DNA from: CAVSWN01 sp046728115
GTDB lineage: Bacteria > Acidobacteriota > Vicinamibacteria > Vicinamibacterales > CAVVIG01
Length of the DNA stretch: 12,338 nt
Direction of reading: 5' to 3'
NCBI GenBank assembly: GCA_046728115.1
Contig: JBKPDW010000101.1
Coordinates: 1 to 12,338 of the forward strand
This document shows, piece after piece, positions 1 through 6,136 of the stretch; position 1 is the first letter of the stretch, and each line of letters opens with the position of its first letter. A model generated the notes under the pieces. It made no database searches and was not told the origin of the DNA. It was given only the letters and a program-made list of their open reading frames with translations. The translations under genes and the position numbers were made by a program.

Positions 1-84
1 TGCCCAAACGAGCTGGCGGCGGCGCCAAGTGAAAAGCAAAGCGTGAAAACTGACAGTGCGCGTAGTACCATTAGGGTTCCCGCC

Positions 85-110
85 CGCAGCCTTAGGGCTG
101 CTGCGTCTTT
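85..110 (+). terminator. possible intrinsic terminator
   Basis: CGCAGC (85-90) can pair with GCTGCG (100-105), or GCAGCC (86-91) with GGCTGC (96-101) around a TTAG loop. A short T-rich run (TCTTT) follows. It could end transcription of a gene lying left of the window. The T-tract is short, so this is only a candidate. Confidence 0.3.
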
Positions 111-130
111 GGTTTGGAATGCGTTTGAGT

Positions 131-151
131 GTGAAACAGTAACGATTTCAC
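131..151. promoter_or_regulatory. small dyad, possible operator
   Basis: GTGAAA (131-136) and TTTCAC (146-151) form an inverted repeat with a 9-nt spacer, about 110 bp before the response-regulator start. Six-base arms can arise by chance; no promoter boxes are evident beside it. Confidence 0.15.
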
Positions 152-168
152 TCCCCCTGCTCCAAGCA

Positions 169-252
169 AGATTCGGCGGAAGATCCGGCGGAAAATCAGG
201 CGGAGAATCGAGCGGAAGGTCACGCGGAAAATCCCGCGGAGTTTCGCGCGGC
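169..252. repeat. 12-bp degenerate tandem repeat, seven copies
   Basis: Seven consecutive 12-mers of the form RRATYnnGCGGA run without a gap from 169 to 252; the last copy is the most diverged (GTTTCGCGCGGC). They end 8 bases before the response-regulator start codon. The frame that is open from base 1 to 273 reads them as four-residue (K/R/E)S(G/R/S)G units, which would give a basic Ser/Gly-rich tail. I see no recognisable protein in that frame, so I annotate the DNA repeat rather than a gene. Confidence 0.75.
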
Positions 253-259
253 ATTTTCT

Positions 260-1237
260 ATGGAACAACGTGACGCGGCTCGAATTACAGCGGGGCACCA
301 TGTGCCCAACAAATCCACACTCGTGTCAGCACACCGACCGGTCGACCGGGATCCGGCAGCTGAGTCCAGCCACCCAGGCGTCCTGGTCGTCGACGACGAT
401 CGCGGGACGCGTGAAACGTTTCATCTCGCGCTTCGCTGTCAGGGGTTTCGCGTCGGGCTCGCGGGGTCCGGCGCGGAAGGCATGACGATGGCGCGATCGG
501 GACGCTTCGACGCGCTTCTGATCGACTACTGGCTGCCCGATGTTCCCGGCCTCCAGGTCGTCCGCGCGTTGCGCCGCGACCGGCAGCTCGCACCGTTCGT
601 CCTCATGAGCGCGTGCCTGACGACCGACGTCACGGTCGAGGCGATGCGATTGGGCGCCTGCGACGTCATTGACAAGCCGGTCTGGGTTGAGACCCTGGTC
701 GATGTCGTCGGCTCGATGGTGGCGCAGTGGCGGGGACGCCGCGTGCGGCGCAGCGTGGAAGGTCTCGCCGTGCCCGACGTCAACGCGATCAGGCTGCGCC
801 CGCGGTCGGCCGCCGAGCGCTGGGCGCTGCATGTCCTCAAGGGGTGCGGCGCCGATCGCGATCTGAGAACGCTCGACGACTGGGCCGCCTGTGCCGGCGT
901 CAGTGTCAGAATGCTGCGGGAGGCCTGCCGGCTCGTGCGCCTCAAGTGTCGGGACACGCGTGATTTCATGCGCCTGCTCCGCGCCGTTATCAGAAGCTGC
1001 GCGGATGGGAGCGATCTCCTGGCCCTACTCGACGTCAGCGACCTCCGCACCTTGACGGTGCTGCTCGAGCGAGGCGGGATTCCATCGAGGGCTGGACCGG
1101 TGCACCTGACCGTCGATGAGTTTGTCTCGAGGCAGCGATACATCCGCCCCGACCATTCGGCGCTCACCGCGTTGCGAGATCTACTCGACGCCTGTCAATC
1201 GCGGTCCCTGAAAGGGTCTGACCACGCTGACATCTGA
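260..1237 (+). CDS. response regulator with receiver domain and unrecognised output region
   Basis: This is a two-component response regulator, acting in the cytoplasm after phosphorylation by a partner histidine kinase that is not in the window. The receiver domain covers about residues 39-158. It has the acidic pair D45/D46 (in VLVVDDD), phospho-acceptor D89 (in LLIDYWLPD), switch serine S117 and conserved K139-P140. The C-terminal half (about 185-312) contains a helix-turn-helix-like segment at about 203-245 that faintly recalls AraC-type DNA-binding domains, then a Leu-rich helical region. I do not recognise this output family. No clear ribosome binding site precedes ATG 260; GTG at 302 is an alternative start and would leave the receiver intact. 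It lies on the element side of the tRNA-Arg gene, so it may be cargo. No kinase or operon partner is adjacent. Confidence 0.85.
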   Translation: MEQRDAARITAGHHVPNKSTLVSAHRPVDRDPAAESSHPGVLVVDDDRGTRETFHLALRCQGFRVGLAGSGAEGMTMARSGRFDALLIDYWLPDVPGLQVVRALRRDRQLAPFVLMSACLTTDVTVEAMRLGACDVIDKPVWVETLVDVVGSMVAQWRGRRVRRSVEGLAVPDVNAIRLRPRSAAERWALHVLKGCGADRDLRTLDDWAACAGVSVRMLREACRLVRLKCRDTRDFMRLLRAVIRSCADGSDLLALLDVSDLRTLTVLLERGGIPSRAGPVHLTVDEFVSRQRYIRPDHSALTALRDLLDACQSRSLKGSDHADI

Positions 1238-1266
1238 GGTCTGACTTCTGGCTTCACTGAAGCGGA

Positions 1267-1358
1267 CTCGCGATCGAGGACCGGGTGGGGGCCGCGTGAA
1301 CGGCGCGTGATGAAGTGTCTGACGATAAGCGCGAGCCGAGAGTCGCGCGCCGTGTCGA
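1267..1358 (+). repeat. dispersed imperfect repeat, copy A
   Basis: Copy A of a repeat found three times in 400 bp. It opens with CTCGCGATCGAGGACCG, and about 63 bases later has CGCGAGCCGAG. Copy C (1562-1651) shares both blocks at nearly identical spacing. Copy B (1459-1518) has the opening 17-mer exactly, in inverted orientation. Confidence 0.7.
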
Positions 1359-1458
1359 TCCCCGGCGTGTCACCGGGATCCATTGAGTTATCTCCGCCTC
1401 GCCTGTTTCAGCGGAGCATCCCATCGGCCGGAATCGACGCGGGAATCGGTAGCCCAGG

Positions 1459-1518
1459 CCTCGGCCGCGTGTTTCGCGCGCCGTTCGCTGCGGACGGCAC
1501 GCGGTCCTCGATCGCGAG
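1459..1518 (-). repeat. dispersed imperfect repeat, copy B (inverted)
   Basis: The reverse complement of 1502-1518 equals the first 17 bases of copy A exactly. The match continues with gaps through GAACGGCGCG (reverse complement of about 1477-1486) and weakly to about 1459. With copy A it makes an inverted pair about 220 bp apart. Confidence 0.65.
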
Positions 1519-1561
1519 GTAGGCGCTCGGTGGCCCGGCTGTCGCGTCGACTTCACGCAGC

Positions 1562-1651
1562 CTCGCGATCGAAGGCCTGGTGCGGGCGCATGGAACACGC
1601 GTGATCACCGGCCGCCTGAACACCGCGAGCCGAGGGCCGCCGCCGCGTCGA
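1562..1651 (+). repeat. dispersed imperfect repeat, copy C
   Basis: It aligns with copy A over about 90 bases with one main gap: CTCGCGATCGA at the start, GCGTGAT in the middle, then an 18-base diverged spacer of equal length, then CGCGAGCCGAG at 1624-1634. It ends just before the RHS relic. Confidence 0.65.
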
Positions 1652-1669
1652 ATCGAGGCGCGACGATGA

Positions 1670-1843
1670 CCGTCACAGGCGAGCCGGACGGTCACCTACG
1701 ACTATGACGCTGCGAATCGGCTGACAAGTCTGACGGACATCTCCGCCGACCATAACCTCGTGTTCCGGCAACAACCTGTGCAATGCGCTTGCAGCCACAT
1801 GCGCTTGCAGCCGCACCTTGACAACCAGCGCGGGCTCACGTAA
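1670..1843 (+). pseudogene. relic of an RHS/YD-repeat protein gene
   Basis: One frame, open from 1670 to a TAA at 1841-1843, encodes TYDYDAANRLTSLTD (from base 1694), an almost ideal YD-repeat signature of RHS proteins (large secreted or cell-surface toxins and wall-associated proteins). The frame has an in-frame TGA just before it (1667-1669), no start codon near the motif, and loses RHS character after about 25 codons. There, a 14-base sequence is duplicated with a 16-bp period (1783-1796 and 1799-1812). A normal RHS gene is several kilobases long, so this is a decayed fragment. The family call rests on this single motif. Confidence 0.55.
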
Positions 1844-2317
1844 CGTCGATTTGTTCGTATTGGCGATCGATCGCCACGTCTCCGCGGGGCCTCAGGTCAC
1901 GTGGAGCCTTTGCTTCCAACCGCATTGCCCTTCGGGCATCGGCGAGAAGCGCCCGAGACCGGGACGGTGAAGAGGGTCGCAGCCGACTGCAGGTAGTTGG
2001 CACGCAACGCGACTCGCGTTCGGTCCGGCGGTTGGCCCCAGGTCAACCGCCACCGCAGCGCACCGCCTATGGGCCGGTGATCCCACTGATTCACCGTTGC
2101 GAGCGCCTTCTCGTTACGAGATGACGCTCAGCACGGTCGCGCGGAGTCTCGATGCGTCGCGCACATCCGCCACGCATCGCCTTCCGGCACGGCGATCATT
2201 CGAGCGTCGCGCATAGTGCGGCACTCCGAATTCGCCTTACCGAGTCTGCCACGCGAGCCGATCGCCTCAGGCCGATCGTCCTCCCGTCGCACCATCCCGA
2301 CTCGGTTCGTCAATCTC
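1844..2317. other. gene-poor stretch, no supported gene
   Basis: Open frames exist on both strands (for example about 65 codons on the minus strand at 1897-2094), but none has a good ribosome binding site or a recognisable motif. With the repeats and RHS relic before it, 1238-2317 reads as decayed sequence inside the putative integrated element. Confidence 0.5.
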
Positions 2318-2319
2318 GA

Positions 2320-2348
2320 GAACCAAGCGTCGAACCAAGTGTTCGACG
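2320..2348. promoter_or_regulatory. palindrome upstream of xis-int, possible operator
   Basis: CGTCGAAC (2328-2335) and GTTCGACG (2341-2348) are a perfect 8-bp inverted repeat with a 5-nt spacer, centred about 34 bp before the xis start. GAACCAAG also occurs as a direct repeat with a 12-bp period (2320-2327 and 2332-2339), and a reverse GGTTC lies at 2304-2308. The location and symmetry suit a binding site for an element regulator, or for the excisionase itself. No convincing -35/-10 pair is visible. Confidence 0.45.
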
Positions 2349-2371
2349 TCGCAACGTGCGCGGAGGGACCG

Positions 2372-2641
2372 ATGCGGAAGACGTGCTACACGGAATCGGC
2401 GCATACTGCCGACACAACGCAACCGCCGGCGAACGTCGAGCCGGCGAACAAGGGACTGCCAAACCGATTGATGACCGTGTTCGAGGTCGCGGAGTTCATC
2501 GGCTGTCACGAGGAGACCGTCAGGCGCGCGTATCTGCGCGGCCTGCTTGTATCGCAACGATTCGGAGTCCGAGGAAGGAGGTTTCATCCCGCAGACGTTC
2601 TCGACTGGATTCGTCGAGGGGCCCCTACGAGAGTGTCCTAA
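2372..2641 (+). CDS. excisionase-like helix-turn-helix protein
   Basis: This is a small (89 aa) DNA-binding protein of the excisionase/AlpA-like HTH_17 type. Such proteins bend attachment-site DNA to steer a tyrosine recombinase toward excision, or act as element regulators. The winged-HTH segment spans about residues 33-81: RLMTVFEVAEFIGCHEETV, a turn, then the ...RRFHPADVLDWI ending typical of this family. The N-terminal 30 residues look disordered. I chose ATG 2372 because GGAGGG (2362-2367) lies just upstream; the frame is open further back but without a comparable signal. The stop is 17 bases before the integrase ATG, so the two are almost certainly one operon. It could instead be a transcriptional regulator of the element. 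Confidence 0.75.
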   Translation: MRKTCYTESAHTADTTQPPANVEPANKGLPNRLMTVFEVAEFIGCHEETVRRAYLRGLLVSQRFGVRGRRFHPADVLDWIRRGAPTRVS

Positions 2642-2646
2642 CCACA

Positions 2647-2654
2647 AGGAGGAG
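2647..2654 (+). promoter_or_regulatory. strong ribosome binding site for the integrase
   Basis: AAGGAGGA lies 4 bases before ATG 2659. It fixes the integrase start, although the reading frame stays open upstream to 2152 where it only shadows the xis gene. Confidence 0.8.
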
Positions 2655-2658
2655 CTGT

Positions 2659-4062
2659 ATGCCCGCTCGAAAACCGTGTCGCAGCAAGGGCTGCACGAAG
2701 AGCCCGCGCTGCGAGCACCGTTGGTGGCTCGACGTCATGCACCGCGGCAAGCGCTATCGCATGCCCGTCGAAGACTTCGCGTTCGCGCGCGGCGCAACGA
2801 AGCCCGTCACGTCCAAACAGGAGGCGGAGAAGGTCTGGGAGCCGAAGTTCATCGCGGAGATCACGTCCGGCCGCGATCCGCGTCGCGAGTCGACGCGCGA
2901 GGCCGTTGGCGCAAAACCGACGACAGTCACTGATCTGCTCGCGATGTATCGCGCACGCTATGTCGATGTCGAACCGTTGAAGAGTCGATCCACAATCGTG
3001 AGTCAGCTCAATGTTCTCAGCGCCGAACTTGGCGAGCTGCCGACAAAAGCACTCGAACGTCCCGACGCGATCGAGGACTTCAAGGCCCGTTACGGCGACC
3101 GTGCTGTCGCGACGACGAACCGGTACCTGGCACGGTTGCGGCATATCTGCAACTGGGCGATCGGCCGCGAGCTACTGGCCGCAACCGCCTTTCACCGCCG
3201 CGGTGTTCGCATCATCGCGAAGAACGAGCGCCGACGCGAACGTCGTCTGACCGAGACCGAAGAACAGCGATTACTCGATGCCTGCAAGCTGCTGAACGAG
3301 CCGCCGCGTGGAACGGCGAGGCTCAACTGGGAACTCGTTCGAGAGATTCGAGCGCGATCCCAAGCCGGCGGCACGCAACAGGAGATCGCGTCTGAATTCC
3401 GGATTTCACAGCCGCTCTGCAGTCAGATCATCCGCGGCGACGTTTGGGATCCGAACACCGAGCTGACGACGGGCGATGAGATCCGGGATCGCATCATCGG
3501 CGCGCTCGACACTGGCTGCCGGCGCGGCGAAATGATGAAGATCCAAAACAAGCACGTCGATTGGCGGCATCGCTGGATTCGAATCCTGAAGGAGAACTCC
3601 AAAACCGAGGTCGCACGCGTCATTCCGTTCGAGACTGGCAGCCGGTTGGACAAGCTCCTTCGTCGACGAGCGTTCCTCGGTCCGGAAGCCTTTGTCTTCG
3701 GCGACGCCACAACGGGCAACTACGTGAAGACGTTCCGGTCGGCGTGGGAAACCCTGTTGTTGCTCGCGAATGGCGTCGAACCCACGCGCGAAAGGCGCGG
3801 CCAAAGGCCATCGAACCGTAAGGCGCTCGCGCAGATCAACCTGCATTGGCACGACCTGCGCCACGAGGCGCTTTCACGCCTGGCCGACGATGGAGTTCCT
3901 GTTCACGAGCTACAGATGTTGGCCGGTCACGCAAGCATTACGACGACGCAGCGCTACATGAACGCTCGGGCGAACTCACTCGCGGAATCGATGCGGCAGG
4001 CGCGCGAGCGCCGCGCGAATCGGCTCGCCCGGTCTGACGATGAACAGGTTCAGGTGGGCTGA
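2659..4062 (+). CDS. tyrosine recombinase / integrase with inserted HTH segment
   Basis: This 467-aa phage-type site-specific recombinase would integrate and excise a mobile element. The N-terminus has clustered Cys/His (C7, C11, C18, H20), then an arm-binding-like RGKRYR stretch. The core-binding helical domain covers about 88-195 and the catalytic domain about 197-445. Visible active-site residues are R288 (TGCRRGE), K311 (or K315), H398 and R401 (HDLRH), H424 (LAGHAS) and nucleophile Y433 (QRYMNA), so it appears intact. An unusual segment at about 222-263 separates the first catalytic-domain helix from the R288 helix; it reads as a helix-turn-helix (WELVREIR... TQQEIASEFRISQ... IIRGDVW) like those in phage HNH endonucleases. 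The gene runs toward the 3' end of tRNA-Arg(CCU), 77 bp away, the usual arrangement for elements that use tRNA attachment sites. Confidence 0.93.
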   Translation: MPARKPCRSKGCTKSPRCEHRWWLDVMHRGKRYRMPVEDFAFARGATKPVTSKQEAEKVWEPKFIAEITSGRDPRRESTREAVGAKPTTVTDLLAMYRARYVDVEPLKSRSTIVSQLNVLSAELGELPTKALERPDAIEDFKARYGDRAVATTNRYLARLRHICNWAIGRELLAATAFHRRGVRIIAKNERRRERRLTETEEQRLLDACKLLNEPPRGTARLNWELVREIRARSQAGGTQQEIASEFRISQPLCSQIIRGDVWDPNTELTTGDEIRDRIIGALDTGCRRGEMMKIQNKHVDWRHRWIRILKENSKTEVARVIPFETGSRLDKLLRRRAFLGPEAFVFGDATTGNYVKTFRSAWETLLLLANGVEPTRERRGQRPSNRKALAQINLHWHDLRHEALSRLADDGVPVHELQMLAGHASITTTQRYMNARANSLAESMRQARERRANRLARSDDEQVQVG

Positions 4063-4085
4063 AATGCGATTCGAGGCGCTACCGA

Positions 4086-4105
4086 TTGTCAGCCATTTGT
4101 CAGCC
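4086..4105 (+). repeat. direct repeat TTGTCAGCC x2, possible arm-type site
   Basis: TTGTCAGCC occurs at 4086-4094 and 4097-4105, with an 11-bp period (about one helical turn), between the integrase stop and the tRNA. Phased short repeats here suit recombinase arm sites or excisionase sites. The functional reading is inferred from position. Confidence 0.4.
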
Positions 4106-4139
4106 GACGAGGGTCTCGCCTTCCAAAACCCTCAAAATA

Positions 4140-4180
4140 TGGTGCGCCCGGCCGGAATTGAACCGGCGGCCCCCCGCTTA
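4140..4180. other. putative attachment site in tRNA 3' half
   Basis: The 3' half of tRNA-Arg(CCU) faces the integrase, and tRNA 3' halves are the common attB targets of such recombinases. The tRNA is intact, as expected if the element carries the replacing segment. The second copy that would mark the other boundary is not in the window, so the exact core is unknown. Confidence 0.4.
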
Positions 4181-4215
4181 GGAGGCGGGTGCTCTATCCG
4201 CTGAGCTACGGGCGC
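4140..4215 (-). tRNA. tRNA-Arg(CCU)
   Basis: Read on the minus strand, the sequence folds fully: acceptor stem GCGCCCG/CGGGCGC, D-stem GCTC/GAGC, anticodon stem CCCGC/GCGGG with loop CTCCTAA (anticodon CCT, i.e. CCU), a 5-nt variable region, T-stem GCCGG/CCGGC with loop TTCAATT, discriminator A and an encoded CCA tail (4140-4142). It decodes the rare AGG arginine codon. The length of 76 nt with CCA is standard. Confidence 0.96.
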
Positions 4216-4306
4216 GTGTCGGTTGGTAAGTGCTCAGTTTATCAAACGTTGCGGGTCGTTCTTGACACTGTCATTGAACAGAGGCGGGCGCTCTGTCGGC
4301 AGCGCT

Positions 4307-4345
4307 GGGACCGTAGGACCACTAGGACCATCAACCACTCGGACC
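4307..4345 (+). repeat. short degenerate GGACC repeat
   Basis: GGACC recurs at 4308, 4316, 4325 and 4341; the first three are 8-9 bp apart with TA before the later two. It lies in the 271-bp gap between tRNA-Arg and the first secreted protein, which otherwise shows no gene. Confidence 0.35.
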
Positions 4346-4486
4346 TTTGAGTGAGATTCCCGTCGCGATTGCCTTCAGCCATTCGTCTGGCGACACTGTA
4401 CGGAGCGGAAGGGGGCTGACCTGCGCCGCCAATGGGCGCTGATGTCATTTTGGGTGTGCGAGCGCGCGAACACCACAGGCCCTGTG

Positions 4487-6136
4487 ATGATGATGGACGC
4501 GGGCAAACTGAAACCAGTGTTGCTTGCTCTTGCACTCGGTGTCACGCCTGGGCATTCACAGGGGGGCGTGCGCGATCAGCCCCAACCCGAGACTGCAACG
4601 GCCACCATCCGCGGCCGCGTAATGGCAGGCTCGGACATCGGCGTTCGCAAAGCGCGCGTCACGTTGACGACGGACACCGGCACACCGATCGACCTTGTTT
4701 ACACGGACAGCGAAGGTCGATTTGAGTTCTCCGGTGTTGCACCGGGCCGCTACACAATCGCCGCCTGGAAGTCCGGTTGGGTGGAGACGAGGTTCGGCGC
4801 ACGATCCTTCTTTGACAGGTCCGTCAGCCTCGTGGTGGGGGCTGGAGACGTGCTCGAAGACGTGCAACTCGTGCTCGCGAGGGGAGCAGCGATCTCGGGG
4901 CGCGTGCTCGATGAGGACGGCGAACCGCTCGTGAATATGTCAGTCGCTGTCGGCCGCGTCATCACGCAGAATGGCCGTCTGCAGTTCGTTCGCGCGGGCG
5001 AGACTGACACGGATGATCGCGGCGAGTACCGCATCGGTGGCCTTCCGGCTGGTTCGTTTGTGGTGAGCGTCTTCGGTTTTTCATCCACGCGCGGAGGCGG
5101 GTCGAGCGGCTTCGATCCGCTGCAAGGCCCACACACAGTCTTCTACCCGCAGACGCTGTCACTGACGTTGGCGACACCGATTGTCCTCCAATCCGGTGAC
5201 GACCTGAGCGGAATCGACGTGACGTTTGCATCGGCTGGACCTACTCCGCGCGTGAGCGGCCGCGTGTTTGATGCGACAAGCCGCTCAACCTTTCTGTCTC
5301 TTGACATCTTCGGAGACGGCAACGGCATCCCGGCTGCAATGTCCGGCATGAGCATGGGGCTCCCAATGACCGGCGACTTCTCGATCCCGCTGGTTCCCGG
5401 GAACTACATATTCATGGCGCAGAGCGACACAGGTACTGCCACACAGCAGATCAGCGTCGAACGCGAAGACATTAGTGGCGTTCAACTGGCGCTCGTCAAG
5501 CCGGCCAGAGTCAGCGGCCGCGTTTTGTCCAACGGGGCTGTGTCACACCCGTATGGCCGTGTGACGGTCGAGGCATGGGCACTGGAATCCCTGACGGGCA
5601 TGGTGGCGGCGAGGCCTCAGAGCATTCTGCGGGTCCCGGTTACCGCCGACGGCCGCTTCACGTTTGCGAGCGTGATCGGACGCCGCGTCCTGCGCGTCAA
5701 CGGCCTGCAGCCGAGTTGGATCGTGCAGTCGATAACGACTGGCGGGCGGGACGTGTTGGACATCCCGATCGATTTCAAGGGCGGTGAAGACCTTCGCGAT
5801 GTGGTGATTACCATCACTGACCGCAGCGCCGAGATCGATGGTGGCGTGTTTGACGGGAGTGGCGCGTCCGTAAGCGCCGTATCCCTGCTGCTGTTTGCCG
5901 AAGATCGGCGGCAGTTGCCGCAGCGCGCCTGGTGGGAGAAGTCCGATCTTCTCGGACGATTCCGCATCGCGGGGTTGCCACCCGGCAACTACCTGATGGC
6001 ATTGGTGGCCGACGTTGACGACACCCGCTGGTCAACCGCGGAGTATCTTGACACGCTCCGCGCGCAAGCGACGCGCCTGACAATCGCGAGTGCCGAGAAA
6101 AAGTCGATGTGGCTCGAGTGGAGCGAACCTCGATGA
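4487..6136 (+). CDS. secreted multi-domain carboxypeptidase-regulatory-like protein (first paralog)
   Basis: This 549-aa exported protein is built from repeated beta-sandwich modules like the regulatory domain of carboxypeptidases (CarboxypepD_reg type). Such modules serve as structural or binding units; no catalytic domain is visible. A signal peptide fits MDAGKLKPVLLALALGVTPG followed by HSQ. Modules start with a GRV motif at about residues 42, 138, 258, 344 and, less typical, 450; several carry the T-D-x-x-G-x-F/Y-x-F/I-x-G-(V/L)-x-x-G-x-Y pattern, clearest at 73-90. ATG 4487 (or 4490/4493) is chosen because it gives a proper signal peptide; the frame is open to 4442, but that would put a non-secretory stretch in front. 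No strong ribosome binding site is seen. It overlaps the second paralog by 4 bases (ATGA), so the two are co-translated. The substrate or partner is unknown. Confidence 0.8.
   Translation: MMMDAGKLKPVLLALALGVTPGHSQGGVRDQPQPETATATIRGRVMAGSDIGVRKARVTLTTDTGTPIDLVYTDSEGRFEFSGVAPGRYTIAAWKSGWVETRFGARSFFDRSVSLVVGAGDVLEDVQLVLARGAAISGRVLDEDGEPLVNMSVAVGRVITQNGRLQFVRAGETDTDDRGEYRIGGLPAGSFVVSVFGFSSTRGGGSSGFDPLQGPHTVFYPQTLSLTLATPIVLQSGDDLSGIDVTFASAGPTPRVSGRVFDATSRSTFLSLDIFGDGNGIPAAMSGMSMGLPMTGDFSIPLVPGNYIFMAQSDTGTATQQISVEREDISGVQLALVKPARVSGRVLSNGAVSHPYGRVTVEAWALESLTGMVAARPQSILRVPVTADGRFTFASVIGRRVLRVNGLQPSWIVQSITTGGRDVLDIPIDFKGGEDLRDVVITITDRSAEIDGGVFDGSGASVSAVSLLLFAEDRRQLPQRAWWEKSDLLGRFRIAGLPPGNYLMALVADVDDTRWSTAEYLDTLRAQATRLTIASAEKKSMWLEWSEPR

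Noticed and set aside
169..252. Tandem repeat as a CRISPR array
   Set aside because: Units are contiguous 12-mers without spacers.
526..1167. 213-codon open frame on the minus strand
   Set aside because: Antisense of the response regulator, whose receiver motifs are unmistakable; Arg/Ser-rich low-information protein.
1422..1442. CGGCCGGAAT-like match to the tRNA-Arg 3' end as a possible second attachment site
   Set aside because: Only about ten contiguous bases match in GC-rich DNA, and the match does not extend into the acceptor stem.
1892..2094. Minus-strand frames of about 65 codons
   Set aside because: No start signal and no recognisable motif; two overlapping frames are open equally, as expected in high-GC sequence.
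2152..2658. Upstream extension of the integrase reading frame
   Set aside because: It overlaps the xis gene, has no family similarity, and AAGGAGGA marks ATG 2659 as the start.
4262..4267. TTGACA as a -35 box
   Set aside because: No -10-like sequence occurs at 16-18 bp on the plus strand.
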